From an uncultured Verrucomicrobiota bacterium (GTDB taxonomy: Bacteria > Verrucomicrobiota > Verrucomicrobiia > Opitutales > Opitutaceae): a DNA stretch of 64,000 nucleotides. Positions within the stretch are counted from its first letter, which is position 1, and every line of letters starts with the position of its first letter. A program made the position numbers and the translations under genes. Under the pieces are notes generated by a model. It was not told the DNA's origin, ran no database searches, and was given only the letters and a program-made list of their open reading frames with translations. The DNA is taken from assembly GCA_903898675.1 (NCBI GenBank), contig CAIUGM010000036.1:121470-185469 (forward strand), read 5' to 3'. This document shows positions 38,083 to 46,362 of this stretch, piece by piece.

Positions 38083-38571
38083 CTATTTCCGCTCGAAATC
38101 GAGCAGTTCCATCTCGAAGACCAAGGTGGCGCGCCGCGGGATCAACGGCGGCTTGCCGGTGGCGCCGTAGCCCATTTCCGGCGGGACGATCAGCAGCCAC
38201 TTCTCGCCGCGATGCATCCGTTGCAAGGCTTCCTCCCAACCGTCGATCAGGTCGCCGCGACCGAGCCGCGTCTTGAGCGGCTGGGCGGGATCCGTGGCCT
38301 GATCAAAAACCTTTCCGTTCAGCAGCATGCCCTTGTAGAGCACCTTGACGATCATCCCCGGGACCGGGCTGGCATCCGGCGTTTCCTTTTCCGCCTTTTT
38401 CAGGATCACATAGCGGAGGCCGGTGTAGGTGCGCTTGGCGTCCGGCCATTTCTTCTCGACGACTTCAAGATCCTCGAGGGGCAGCTTTTCCCGTTGGGCC
38501 CGCAATGGGGCGGCGCCGAGGGCGAGCAAGGCAAGGACCAGCAGGGTGCAGCGGGATAAGAAAGGTTTCAT
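38083..38571 (-). CDS. FKBP-type peptidyl-prolyl isomerase, exported
   Basis: This 162-residue protein has a signal peptide (about 1-25, ending PLRAQ) and a C-terminal FKBP domain (about 65-162) with VKVLYKGMLLNGKVFDQ, GWEEALQRMHRGEKWLL, PPEMGYG and LVFEMELLDFE. It catalyses proline cis-trans isomerisation in the periplasm and may also chaperone. Its ATG overlaps the stop of the D-Ala-D-Ala carboxypeptidase as ATGA, so the two are coupled. Confidence 0.92.
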   Translation of the reverse strand: MKPFLSRCTLLVLALLALGAAPLRAQREKLPLEDLEVVEKKWPDAKRTYTGLRYVILKKAEKETPDASPVPGMIVKVLYKGMLLNGKVFDQATDPAQPLKTRLGRGDLIDGWEEALQRMHRGEKWLLIVPPEMGYGATGKPPLIPRRATLVFEMELLDFERK

Positions 38572-39635
38572 GGCGATTTTTCCGGTGGGGTGACGCGGAA
38601 AGTAAACACGGGCTCCTTGGCCGTCGAGGATTGTTCAGTGTCGGGCGCCGGGGATTTGTCCGTTTTCACGGTGGGGATTTCAGCCGGGCCGGCCGGACCC
38701 GGCGGCAGGCCGGCGCCAGCCGGCGCGGGGGCCGGCCCGGCGGACTTCACCTTTTGGAAGGGGGCAGGCTGCGCCGCGAAACCGCGCTCGATCAATTCGA
38801 CCGCCTTGAGGTCGCGGGCCCGGCCCAGGTCCTTCTGGCCGTTCGGGCCGAACGAACCCATCACGACCACAATCACCCGCCGGCCGTTCCGCTCGGCGGT
38901 GGCGCTCAGGCAGTAGCCCGCGCCCTCCGTGTAGCCGGTCTTGAGGCCGTCGACCCCGGCCACCTTGCCGAGCAGGTTGTTGTGGTTCTTCATATGCTGC
39001 GGACCCTGGGTGCGCTGCGCGCCAAAGTCCCGCAGCCTGACCGAGGAATATTTCAACACGTCCGTGTGCAACAGCAGGTGGCGGCAGAGCAGGGCGTAAT
39101 CCCGCGGGGTCGTGAGATCCCCGTCCGCAATGCGGCGACCCGGCGGCGGCAGTCCGTGGGGCGTGCGGAAGACGGTGTGCGTCATGCCCAGCTCCGCGGC
39201 CTTGGCGTTCATCAATTCGACAAAGGCCTCGACCGACCCGCCGGCGGTGCGCGCCAGGGCGTGCGCCGCGTCGTTGGCCGACTGGATCATCATGGCGTAG
39301 ATCAGCTCCTCGACCGGGAAGGTTTCGCGCGGATCCAGGTAGACCTGGGTGCCGCCCATTTTCGCATCCTCATTGGTAATCCTCACCAGCGTCTCCAGCG
39401 TGACCGCCCCGCTCGCGAGCTTGTCGTGCAGCACCGCAAAAGTCATGAGCTTGGCCATGCTCGCGGGCGGATTGCGCACATCGGCGTTGTCCTCAAAGAG
39501 GACCTTGCCCGTGGCGGCATCGGTGACAATGGCCCCGGCGTAGGCATTATGGGCGGCGGCAGTTTTAGCGGCCGCCGGGGCGGCGAGGCAGAGCAGGAAA
39601 GTAACGGCGGCGGCGAGCCAGCGGAGCTTGGTCAT
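38568..39635 (-). CDS. D-alanyl-D-alanine carboxypeptidase (PBP5/DacC-like)
   Basis: This is a 355-residue penicillin-binding protein that trims D-Ala from peptidoglycan pentapeptides. Active-site motifs: Ser59-Met-Ala-Lys62 (SxxK), Ser119-Ala-Asn121 (SxN) and Lys232-Thr-Gly (KTG). A signal peptide is visible (about 1-23). The C-terminal 80 residues are Pro/Ala/Gly-rich and replace the usual beta-domain and amphipathic anchor. It is co-translated with the FKBP isomerase. The start at 39635 is chosen for the signal peptide. Confidence 0.93.
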   Translation of the reverse strand: MTKLRWLAAAVTFLLCLAAPAAAKTAAAHNAYAGAIVTDAATGKVLFEDNADVRNPPASMAKLMTFAVLHDKLASGAVTLETLVRITNEDAKMGGTQVYLDPRETFPVEELIYAMMIQSANDAAHALARTAGGSVEAFVELMNAKAAELGMTHTVFRTPHGLPPPGRRIADGDLTTPRDYALLCRHLLLHTDVLKYSSVRLRDFGAQRTQGPQHMKNHNNLLGKVAGVDGLKTGYTEGAGYCLSATAERNGRRVIVVVMGSFGPNGQKDLGRARDLKAVELIERGFAAQPAPFQKVKSAGPAPAPAGAGLPPGPAGPAEIPTVKTDKSPAPDTEQSSTAKEPVFTFRVTPPEKSP

Positions 39636-39671
39636 GGATAGGGGCCAAGCCAGCGAGACGGAACCGGCGAG

Positions 39672-39685
39672 GCAAATATATTTGC
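39672..39685. promoter_or_regulatory. 14-base palindrome upstream of carboxypeptidase gene
   Basis: The sequence gcaaatatatttgc is a perfect palindrome 37 bases upstream of the carboxypeptidase ATG, in unusually AT-rich DNA for this window. It also contains TATATT, which could act as a -10 element. It could be an operator. The evidence is position and symmetry only. Confidence 0.35.
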
Positions 39686-39691
39686 ACACAA

Positions 39692-40297
39692 TCAAGGCCG
39701 GACGGCCGGATGCGCGGCCACCAGTCGCAGGGCCCCGCGCAGGAGCGTCCGGCCCGGCTCCATCCGATGCCAGGGAGACGCGCCGGAGGGATGCGGCAGG
39801 GGGATGCAATCGACGTCGTGGCCCCGATACTCGATCCGGAAGCTTTGGCCGATGACGGTATTGAGCGGGGCCGGTGGCATGAATTGCGCGATCGCGAGCT
39901 TGCCCACCGGCAGCACCAGCTGAGGACGGAGCAAGGCAAACTCCGCCGCCAGCCAGCGCGAGCAGTTCGCGATCTCGCCGTCATCGGGTACGCGGTCGCC
40001 GCCGCCGGCCTTCTTGCCCGGGAAGCAGCGGCAGACGGCGGCAAAGTACACGCGGTCCCGCGTCTCCTCTTCGCTCCAACCCAAGGCTTCGTTAAACCAC
40101 TTGAAGAGCGTCTTGCCCGCCGTCCAGGCAAAGGGGCGGCCCAGCTTCGGCTCCTTGTCCCCGGGGGCCTGACCGACCAGCAGGATGCGGCTCGCCACCG
40201 GCCGGCCCACCACGACGGGGTGGTGCATGTGCGGGCAAAGCCTGCAGGCCTGCAGCCTGGTCAGGTGCTTTTGAACCGCCGCAACGGAGGGTGCCAT
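39692..40297 (-). CDS. Uracil-DNA glycosylase family protein (Fe-S type)
   Basis: This 201-residue DNA-repair enzyme is related to family 4/5 uracil-DNA glycosylases. The water-activating motif region is LLVGQAPGDKEPKLGRPFAW (about 39-58) and the second motif is PLPHPSGAS. Cysteines at 18, 21, near 89-91 and 112 match the 4Fe-4S cluster ligands of this group. GQAPGDKE differs from the classical GEAPG and suggests a subfamily of its own. It would excise uracil from DNA. Confidence 0.87.
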   Translation of the reverse strand: MAPSVAAVQKHLTRLQACRLCPHMHHPVVVGRPVASRILLVGQAPGDKEPKLGRPFAWTAGKTLFKWFNEALGWSEEETRDRVYFAAVCRCFPGKKAGGGDRVPDDGEIANCSRWLAAEFALLRPQLVLPVGKLAIAQFMPPAPLNTVIGQSFRIEYRGHDVDCIPLPHPSGASPWHRMEPGRTLLRGALRLVAAHPAVRP

Positions 40298-40334
40298 GAA
40301 GCGGTGAGGGTGGAGGCGGACCGAGGATCACCGC

Positions 40335-40367
40335 AAAGAAAAAGGCGGAGCCGTTAAGGCTCCGCCT
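40335..40367 (-). terminator. Rho-independent terminator of the RRM gene
   Basis: On the minus strand the stem aggcggagcc/ggctccgcct (40358-40367 and 40343-40352) with a 5-base loop is followed by TTTTTCTTT. It lies 35 bases after the stop of the RRM protein. Confidence 0.9.
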
Positions 40368-40402
40368 GGATTGAAAATCAGTTCGCTTACGCGAGCGTGA
40401 GA

Positions 40403-40798
40403 TTAGTAGCGACCGCCGCCACCGCCGCCGCCGCCGCCGTAGCCGCCGCGACCACCGCGACCACCACCGCCGCCGCCGAAACCACGACGCTCGCCGCCGC
40501 CGAAGCCGCCGCGACCGCCGCCGCCGAAGCCGCCACCTGGGCGCTCTTCCTTCGGACGGGCCTCATTGACCGTGAGGGCGCGGCCACCGAGATCGGTGCC
40601 GTTCATCTTCTCGGTAGCAAGCTTGGCCTCATCGGCCGTGCCCATGGTGACGAACGCGAAACCGCGGGGGCGGCCGGTCATCTTGTCCATGGCGACATAC
40701 AGGTCGGTAACAGAGCCGAACTGGCTGAAGGCCGAGCGCAGCTCGTCTTCGGTGGTGTTGAACGATAGATTTCCAACGTAGAGTTTGGAATTGCTCAT
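40403..40798 (-). CDS. Glycine-rich RRM RNA-binding protein
   Basis: This 131-residue protein has a single RNA-recognition motif (about 4-80) with RNP2 LYVGNLS (6-12) and RNP1 RGFAFVTM (45-52), then a Gly/Arg-rich tail (about 88-131) that resembles RGG boxes. Such proteins bind single-stranded RNA and in cyanobacteria are often cold-induced. The tail is encoded by GC-rich repetitive DNA. A 232-base upstream region and a dedicated terminator make it a stand-alone transcript. Confidence 0.93.
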   Translation of the reverse strand: MSNSKLYVGNLSFNTTEDELRSAFSQFGSVTDLYVAMDKMTGRPRGFAFVTMGTADEAKLATEKMNGTDLGGRALTVNEARPKEERPGGGFGGGGRGGFGGGERRGFGGGGGGRGGRGGYGGGGGGGGGRY

Positions 40799-41030
40799 GT
40801 GATAATTCGTAGATCCTTCGCTATCTGCCAGTCCGTTCCCACCGTGGGTTTCGAAATCATCACTTAAGCCTAACGCTCAGCCTACGACTCACCAGATTCT
40901 GTCATCTAAACGCTTTCACTAACGAGGCAGGTAAGAACGTTCAGGCACGGCGCCAACGCAAGGAGATTTTCACGGCCCCGGCGCCAGCCCACTCCACGGC
41001 AACTGGTTAACCCGCATAGCCGATCAGCGG
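40799..41030 (-). other. Long leader region upstream of RRM gene
   Basis: These 232 bases separate the RRM gene from the upstream thioesterase on the same strand. It is less GC-rich than its surroundings and has no open frame of note. It should contain the RRM promoter and probably a long 5' untranslated region. I see no recognised riboswitch. Confidence 0.4.
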
Positions 41031-41510
41031 CTAGATAGAGTACTTGGACCGAATCTCCGCCGGGATCCGGACGGCCCGCGAGGTCTCGATTGAGACCATG
41101 ACGTAGTCGAACCAGCCGTCGCAGCAGCGTTTCCCCTCCGCGCGATCGATCTCAAACTGCACCCGCAACCCGATCATGGTGAATTTCTCGATCCAGGTGC
41201 GCACGATGAAGCGGTCGCCCATGCCCAGCGGTCGCTTGAAGTTCATCTGGGTCGCCGCCATAAACCAGCCGTAACCCAGTTTTTGGAATTCAGCCATGGG
41301 CATCTTGTAGCACCGCTCCATCTGCTCAAAACGCGCGGCCAGGACATAGTCCATATAACGACTGCTGTGCACGTGCTGGTACATGTCGATGTCATCCGGC
41401 CTGACCTGAAGTTCGGTCTCGAATTTCGAATAAATAAACTGCGGCTCAAAACCAGCATCGGCCGCAATTTCCGGCTTAGGATTATCCGAGGGCGGAGGAG
41501 AGACACTCAT
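41031..41510 (-). CDS. Acyl-CoA/acyl-ACP thioesterase-like hotdog protein
   Basis: This 159-residue protein has a 4HBT fold. The segment LQVRPDDIDMYQHVHSSRYM (about 35-54) corresponds to the catalytic Asp region, and GYGWFMAATQMNFKRPL follows. It should release fatty acids or other acyl groups from a thioester carrier. The start at 41510 is preferred because codons upstream overlap the regulatory region. It is divergent from a TetR regulator, which probably controls it and the lipid genes beyond. Confidence 0.87.
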   Translation of the reverse strand: MSVSPPPSDNPKPEIAADAGFEPQFIYSKFETELQVRPDDIDMYQHVHSSRYMDYVLAARFEQMERCYKMPMAEFQKLGYGWFMAATQMNFKRPLGMGDRFIVRTWIEKFTMIGLRVQFEIDRAEGKRCCDGWFDYVMVSIETSRAVRIPAEIRSKYSI

Positions 41511-41609
41511 TGGCCGGAGTTTCCCGGAGCGACTGCCGCGGTCAAAAGAAAAGGTCCGGATTGATCGGAGCGCCAAGGTATTTCGCGCTGCCCCATTTTT
41601 CCCAAAAAG

Positions 41610-41637
41610 CCTGATACCGATATGTTTCTTTATCAGG
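41610..41637. promoter_or_regulatory. Candidate operator between thioesterase and TetR genes
   Basis: An inverted repeat, cctgata (41610-41616) and tatcagg (41631-41637), is separated by 14 bases, about two helical turns centre to centre. It lies in AT-rich divergent intergenic DNA. TetR proteins commonly bind such sites to control their own gene and a divergent one. This is inferred from position and symmetry. Confidence 0.4.
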
Positions 41638-41673
41638 AAACAGGTTTGACGGCTCTCAAATTCATACATACGT

Positions 41674-42366
41674 TTGTTTACGTTGAAAGTTGATGATAGC
41701 AAAACGCTGGTAAGAATATTTTCGTTATCTGAGGAACTCTTTGCCCAACAAGGATTTCATGGAGTTTCCATGCGTGAGTTGACCGGCAAGGCCGGAGTGA
41801 ATTTGGGGGCAATCAACTATCACTTCGGCGACAAGGAATCACTCTATCTGGCGATGATTAAACGCTTGGTGCAACCGATCAACGTTGCCCGACTGGCCAA
41901 GCTAAAGGAGGCCGAACAAGCGGCTGGCGAAAAGCCCGTCGCCTTGGATCTCATCATGGAAATCTATGCCGGACCACTGTTCACTCTTTGCGCGGACAAC
42001 GGAACCGGAGGACATCACGGCATACGCCTCCTCGGCCGAAGTCTGGCTGAACCCCTGCCCTTCGTCGACCCGCTGGTCGACGAGGAATTTCACGGGGTAA
42101 CGGCCCGTTTCGCCCAGGCCATCCGGCGTCATGTGCCTCATCTCGCCCCGGATGAATTCCTGTGGCGGTTGAGTTTTGTGGTGGGTGCGATGCAGCATAC
42201 CCTGGCAACCTTCCACCGCATGAAAGAGCTCACCCGCGGCATTTGCACCAGCAACGATCATCCGGGCGCACTCAGGCGCTTTATCCAGTTTTCGGTGTTA
42301 ACTCTGACGGCTCCAACGCCTCCCTCGCCGTCGAAAATCGGCGTTGCCGTATCCTCCAGCTCTTGA
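41674..42366 (+). CDS. TetR family transcriptional regulator
   Basis: This regulator of about 230 residues has an N-terminal helix-turn-helix (about 14-60): LSEELFAQQGFHGVSMRELT and AGVNLGAINYHFGDKESLY. The C-terminal ligand domain resembles the CecR/DUF1956 type. The start is uncertain: 41674 and 41683 are both TTG, and no ATG is available in this frame nearby. Codon use is more AT-rich than neighbouring genes, which may reflect transfer. It is divergent from a thioesterase and upstream of the desaturase and lipid operon, so it likely senses an acyl compound (inference). Confidence 0.88.
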   Translation: MFTLKVDDSKTLVRIFSLSEELFAQQGFHGVSMRELTGKAGVNLGAINYHFGDKESLYLAMIKRLVQPINVARLAKLKEAEQAAGEKPVALDLIMEIYAGPLFTLCADNGTGGHHGIRLLGRSLAEPLPFVDPLVDEEFHGVTARFAQAIRRHVPHLAPDEFLWRLSFVVGAMQHTLATFHRMKELTRGICTSNDHPGALRRFIQFSVLTLTAPTPPSPSKIGVAVSSSS

Positions 42367-42624
42367 GCGCAAACCGCTAGTGCCATTAGGATTACCTAAT
42401 CCTTCGATGGCGCTCCAGTGTTATAGCCTCTTTTTTGCGTCAAATTCTTGCACTGCCCTGCGAATTGCCTCTCATTCTTGATTCAGTTGGAAGTGCTGAC
42501 CACATTTTCAGCTTCCGAATTGTTTCCTGCAACTATCCAGCGGCTTGCCGCGTAATGGAAACAGCCCGGAACAACCTAGTTTTTAAGCCCTCTGACCAAG
42601 GGCCGATAGACGACAGACCAAGCA

Positions 42625-42798
42625 ATGATTCCCGTAGTTCTAGTCCTTTCCTTACTCGCCCTGCTCGTGGCCACAGATCCCGAGCCGGTGAGTTCGCCCG
42701 TGAACCCATCCCCGGAACCGCCCTTGCGGCCCGACCGCAAGGATGTCCCGGCCGAGAAGAATGAGAAAGTCGCCGAGCCTGATCGGCTGGCTGCCTGA
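42625..42798 (+). CDS. Small single-span membrane protein
   Basis: This 57-residue ORF starts MIPVVLVLSLLALLVATDPE, a clear membrane or signal segment, followed by a Pro/Ser-rich and then charged tail (RPDRKDVPAEKNEKVAEPDR). The ordered hydrophobic-to-charged layout suggests a real gene. It lies alone between the TetR gene and the desaturase, after 258 bases with no other gene. No family is recognised. Confidence 0.5.
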   Translation: MIPVVLVLSLLALLVATDPEPVSSPVNPSPEPPLRPDRKDVPAEKNEKVAEPDRLAA

Positions 42799-42923
42799 CC
42801 GGTCAGTGGCTCCCTGCATCCGGCTTGGCGGGAAAGACGTAAGGACATGAAAGGTTTTGCCTGGGCAGAACCGCTTCAATCCTCGCCAACCGTCAGCCTG
42901 TCGCGCGCATCAACCTTAATTCA

Positions 42924-44108
42924 TTGCCTGTGGCCTCAGCCAAAGCCCCCAACCGCCGCATCCTCAATTCACTTCTGCAGTGGATCGATTCCGATTATTC
43001 GGCCGAGTCGCCCGAAAGTATCCGCGCCCAGCCTGACGGGGTAAACCTCGTGCGCTGCATTCCCTTCGTCATCCTGCACCTTGGCTGCCTGGGGGTCATC
43101 TGGACGGGGGGCAGCTGGTTCGCCTTCTGGGTGGCCGCGGCCCTTTACTTCGTGCGGATGTTTGTGGTTACCGGCGTCTATCACCGCTATTTTTCCCACA
43201 AGACCTACAGCACGTCGCGCTTCGGCCAATTTCTCCTGGCCTTGCTGGGCGCCACCTGCGTGCAACGTGGCGCGCTGTGGTGGGCCTACCATCACCGTCA
43301 TCATCACCAGCACTCGGATGAACCCGAGGACGCCCATTCCCCCCACGTCCATGGCTTCTGGTGGTCGCATATCGGCTGGATCACCAGCCGCCGGAATTTT
43401 CCGACCGACTACTCCAAGGTGCGGGACCTCGCGCGGTTTCCCGAGCTGGTTTTTCTCAACCGCTTCGACGTGCTCGTGCCCGTGCTTTTCGCCACCGGTC
43501 TTTTCCTCTCCGGCAGATACCTGGAGCAGGCCGCACCCGCCCTGCACACGAGCGGCGCGCAACTGCTCGTTTGGGGCTTTTTCATCAGCACCACCGCCCT
43601 CTTCCACGGGACCTCCTGCATCAATTCCCTCGCCCACCTGATGGGCGGCCGCCGTTTCGAGACGAGCGATGATTCCCGGAACAGCTTCATCCTTTCGCTC
43701 ATCACCCTCGGCGAAGGCTGGCACAACAACCACCACCGCTACATGTCGACCACCAGGCAGGGCTTCTACTGGTGGGAGCTGGACATCACCTACTATATCC
43801 TGAAGGGACTCTCCTGGACGGGATTTATCTGGGGACTCAAGGGCGTGCCCGATTCCATCTATCACGAGGCCGAGCTGCGCAACCATCACGACACGGTCCA
43901 CCGTTTCTCCATCTCCTCGGTGCAGGATGAAATCAACACCCTGAGGAAGGTTGTGCCCACCGCCGCCGCGATCGCGATCGCCACGGTCAATTCCCCCGAG
44001 GTCTCGGCCCAGTTGAAGAAGGCCGAGGGTCCCGCGATCCACCGCGACGTCAGTGAACTCGTCCCCGACGGCCGGGCGCCCGCATCCACCCCCAAGCCCG
44101 GGGCGTAA
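42924..44108 (+). CDS. Membrane fatty-acid desaturase (delta-9 acyl-CoA/lipid type)
   Basis: This 394-residue membrane protein has the three di-iron histidine boxes: HRYFSH (87-92), HHRHHHQHS (123-131) and HNNHH (267-271), with hydrophobic helices between. It inserts a double bond in an acyl chain using O2 and an electron donor. The last 70 residues form a polar tail, EINTLRKVVPTAAA onward, not needed in typical enzymes. The start is uncertain, TTG at 42924 or GTG at 42930. It lies directly upstream of the FAD oxidoreductase/CFA operon and would supply its unsaturated substrate. Confidence 0.93.
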   Translation: MPVASAKAPNRRILNSLLQWIDSDYSAESPESIRAQPDGVNLVRCIPFVILHLGCLGVIWTGGSWFAFWVAAALYFVRMFVVTGVYHRYFSHKTYSTSRFGQFLLALLGATCVQRGALWWAYHHRHHHQHSDEPEDAHSPHVHGFWWSHIGWITSRRNFPTDYSKVRDLARFPELVFLNRFDVLVPVLFATGLFLSGRYLEQAAPALHTSGAQLLVWGFFISTTALFHGTSCINSLAHLMGGRRFETSDDSRNSFILSLITLGEGWHNNHHRYMSTTRQGFYWWELDITYYILKGLSWTGFIWGLKGVPDSIYHEAELRNHHDTVHRFSISSVQDEINTLRKVVPTAAAIAIATVNSPEVSAQLKKAEGPAIHRDVSELVPDGRAPASTPKPGA

Positions 44109-44114
44109 GAGTCT

Positions 44115-44133
44115 GGCACCCGCACCGGGTGCC
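44115..44133. repeat. Short perfect hairpin after desaturase
   Basis: ggcaccc (44115-44121) and gggtgcc (44127-44133) pair perfectly around a 5-base loop, 7 bases after the desaturase stop. There is no T-run. It may attenuate transcription into the next genes or be a short dispersed element. Confidence 0.5.
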
Positions 44134-44145
44134 CACCCTTAATCC

Positions 44146-45432
44146 ATGGCCTCTCTCGCCATCATTGGCACCGGTATTGCCGGCATGGGCTGCGCCCATT
44201 TCCTGCACCGCCACTTCGACCTGACCGTTTTCGAGCAAAACGACTACACGGGCGGCCACACGAACACCGTGACCGTGCCGGAGACGGGCACCGGCCGGCC
44301 GGTGCCCATTGACACGGGGTTCATGGTTTTCAACTACGAGACCTACCCGCAGCTCACGCGCCTCTTCGGCGAGCTAAACGTCCCGGTCAAGAAAACGGAG
44401 ATGTCCTTCAGCGTCCGGCATGAGGCCACCGGCCTCGAGTTTGCCGGCTCCTCGCTGAACCATCTTTTCGCCCAGCGCCGCAATATTTTCCGGCCGCGTT
44501 TCATCCGCATGCTGCTCGCCGTCGACCGGTTCAACCGCGAGGCGCCCGAGGCCCTGTCTGATCCGCGTTGGACCGGGATGAACCTCGGGGAATACGTGCG
44601 GACCCGCCAATACGGTGACGACTTTTTCGAGCTCTACCTGGTGCCGATGAGCTCGGCGGTCTGGTCCACGCCGCCGGAGAAAATGCTGACCTTCCCCGCC
44701 ACGACCCTGCTGCGCTTCTTCCACAACCACGGCTTCCTGGGCCTGAACACGCAGCACCAATGGTGGACGGTCGACGGCGGTTCCCAGGAATACATCAAGC
44801 GGCTCAGCCCGCCCTGGCGGGACCGGATCCGGCACCACGCGAAGGTCGCGCGCGTCCGCCGGGGGAAAAACGGGGTGGAAATAACCACCACCGACGGTGC
44901 CCAGCAGCAGTTCGACCACGCCATCCTGGCCTGTCACGCCGACCAGGCCCGGGCGTTGCTGGCCGATCCGACGCCGGACGAAGCCCGGCTCCTGGGCGAG
45001 TTCCATTACCAGGCGAATGTCGCCACGCTGCACACCGACGCGGCCGTGATGCCGCGCACCAAGCTGGCGTGGTCCGCCTGGAACTATTCCCTGGGCCGCG
45101 ATGCCGCCGGGCATTCCTCGCCCGCCACCCACTACTGGATGAATCGCCTGCAGGGTGTGTCCGACCGGCAGAACTATTTCGTTTCAATCAACGGCCGCGA
45201 GCACATCGCCCCGGACAGCGTACTCAAGACCATTGAGTACGAACACCCACTTTTCAGCCTCGGGGCCGTCCGGGCGCAGGCCGAAATCCCGGGCCTCAAT
45301 GAATCCGCCCGGAATGGGACCAGAACCTACTATGCGGGAGCGTGGCAGCGTTACGGATTTCACGAGGATGGCCTGCTTTCCGCCGTCAACCTCAGCCAGA
45401 TTCTGCTGGGACGCGACCCCTGGACCGCTTAG
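44146..45432 (+). CDS. FAD-dependent oxidoreductase (COG2907 type)
   Basis: This 428-residue flavoprotein opens with a dinucleotide-binding motif, LAIIGTGIAGMGCAHFL, and FEQNDYTGGHTNTV, and has VPIDTGFMVFNYETYP soon after, all typical of the amine-oxidase-like COG2907 group. These genes are habitually next to DUF1365 and CFA-synthase genes, as here. The likely substrate is an unsaturated or methylated acyl chain in the membrane, oxidised or isomerised by the flavin; this is inference from gene context. It begins the packed operon of eight genes. Confidence 0.92.
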   Translation: MASLAIIGTGIAGMGCAHFLHRHFDLTVFEQNDYTGGHTNTVTVPETGTGRPVPIDTGFMVFNYETYPQLTRLFGELNVPVKKTEMSFSVRHEATGLEFAGSSLNHLFAQRRNIFRPRFIRMLLAVDRFNREAPEALSDPRWTGMNLGEYVRTRQYGDDFFELYLVPMSSAVWSTPPEKMLTFPATTLLRFFHNHGFLGLNTQHQWWTVDGGSQEYIKRLSPPWRDRIRHHAKVARVRRGKNGVEITTTDGAQQQFDHAILACHADQARALLADPTPDEARLLGEFHYQANVATLHTDAAVMPRTKLAWSAWNYSLGRDAAGHSSPATHYWMNRLQGVSDRQNYFVSINGREHIAPDSVLKTIEYEHPLFSLGAVRAQAEIPGLNESARNGTRTYYAGAWQRYGFHEDGLLSAVNLSQILLGRDPWTA

Positions 45433-45507
45433 CTATTGCCCGCTCCGGCTGGACTTATTCGTTCCCGGACTGCATCCCCGCTCCCGCCCGGGGCGTAGTA
45501 TCCACCA

Positions 45508-46362
45508 GTGAATTCCTGCCTCTACGAGTGCCACATCATGCACCACCGGTTCTCGCCCAAGGCGCACCGGTTTCTTTATCGTATTTTCCTTTTCGCCCTC
45601 GATCTGGACGAGCTCGATGCCCTGCACGGCAAGCTCCGCCTGTTCTCCCTGAACCGGGCCAACCTGTATTCTTTCCGGGAGTCCGACTTCCTGCCCACCG
45701 GGGAAGAAACCCACAACCCAACCGTCGCGGCGGCGCCAAACCCGGGTTCGCAGTCACTCAAGGCCCGCGTAGTGGCCCATCTGGCCGGGCATGGCATCGA
45801 CCTGACCGGCGGGCGCGTCCTGCTGGTCACCCTGCCGCGCGTGGCGGGCTACCTGTTCAATCCGGTTTCATTTTATTTCTGCTACGACCGTCATGGCCAG
45901 CCGGTCGCCTCCATCGCCGAGGTCACAAACACCTTCAAGGAGATGAAGCCGTTCGTGCTCGGTCCGGCCACCCGGACCACCTCGGCCGACGGCGCGGTGT
46001 TCTCGCTGCGGCTGCCAAAGTATTTTTATGTCTCGCCCTTCACCGACATGGACGTGGCGTTTGATTTCACCCTGCGTACCCCCGGCGCGCAGCTGGCCGT
46101 GCAGATCGATGACTACACTGCGGGCGCGCGCACGCTCACGAGCACCCTGACCGGCCCGCGGCAGCCGCTGACCGATCGCCAGCTGGCATGGTTCACACTG
46201 AAATATCCCTTCATCACCCTGCGGGTCATCGCCCTGATCCACTGGCATGCCCTGAAGCTTTACCTGAAAAATGTCCCTTGGTTCGCCAAGGCCGCCCGGC
46301 CCGACGCCCAGCGCGACCTTTACCGTCCCCACATCTCCATCGCCAACCAGCCAGAAACATGA
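45508..46362 (+). CDS. DUF1365 family protein
   Basis: This 284-residue protein has the DUF1365 hallmarks: an N-terminal HIMHHRFSPKAHRFLYRIF, a central RVAGYLFNPVSFYFCYDRHG and EVTNTFKEMKPF. The start is GTG at 45508, the first codon consistent with the family. DUF1365 proteins consistently accompany COG2907 oxidoreductases and CFA synthases; their activity is not established. The stop overlaps the next start as ATGA. A role in lipid modification together with those partners is inferred. Confidence 0.92.
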   Translation: MNSCLYECHIMHHRFSPKAHRFLYRIFLFALDLDELDALHGKLRLFSLNRANLYSFRESDFLPTGEETHNPTVAAAPNPGSQSLKARVVAHLAGHGIDLTGGRVLLVTLPRVAGYLFNPVSFYFCYDRHGQPVASIAEVTNTFKEMKPFVLGPATRTTSADGAVFSLRLPKYFYVSPFTDMDVAFDFTLRTPGAQLAVQIDDYTAGARTLTSTLTGPRQPLTDRQLAWFTLKYPFITLRVIALIHWHALKLYLKNVPWFAKAARPDAQRDLYRPHISIANQPET

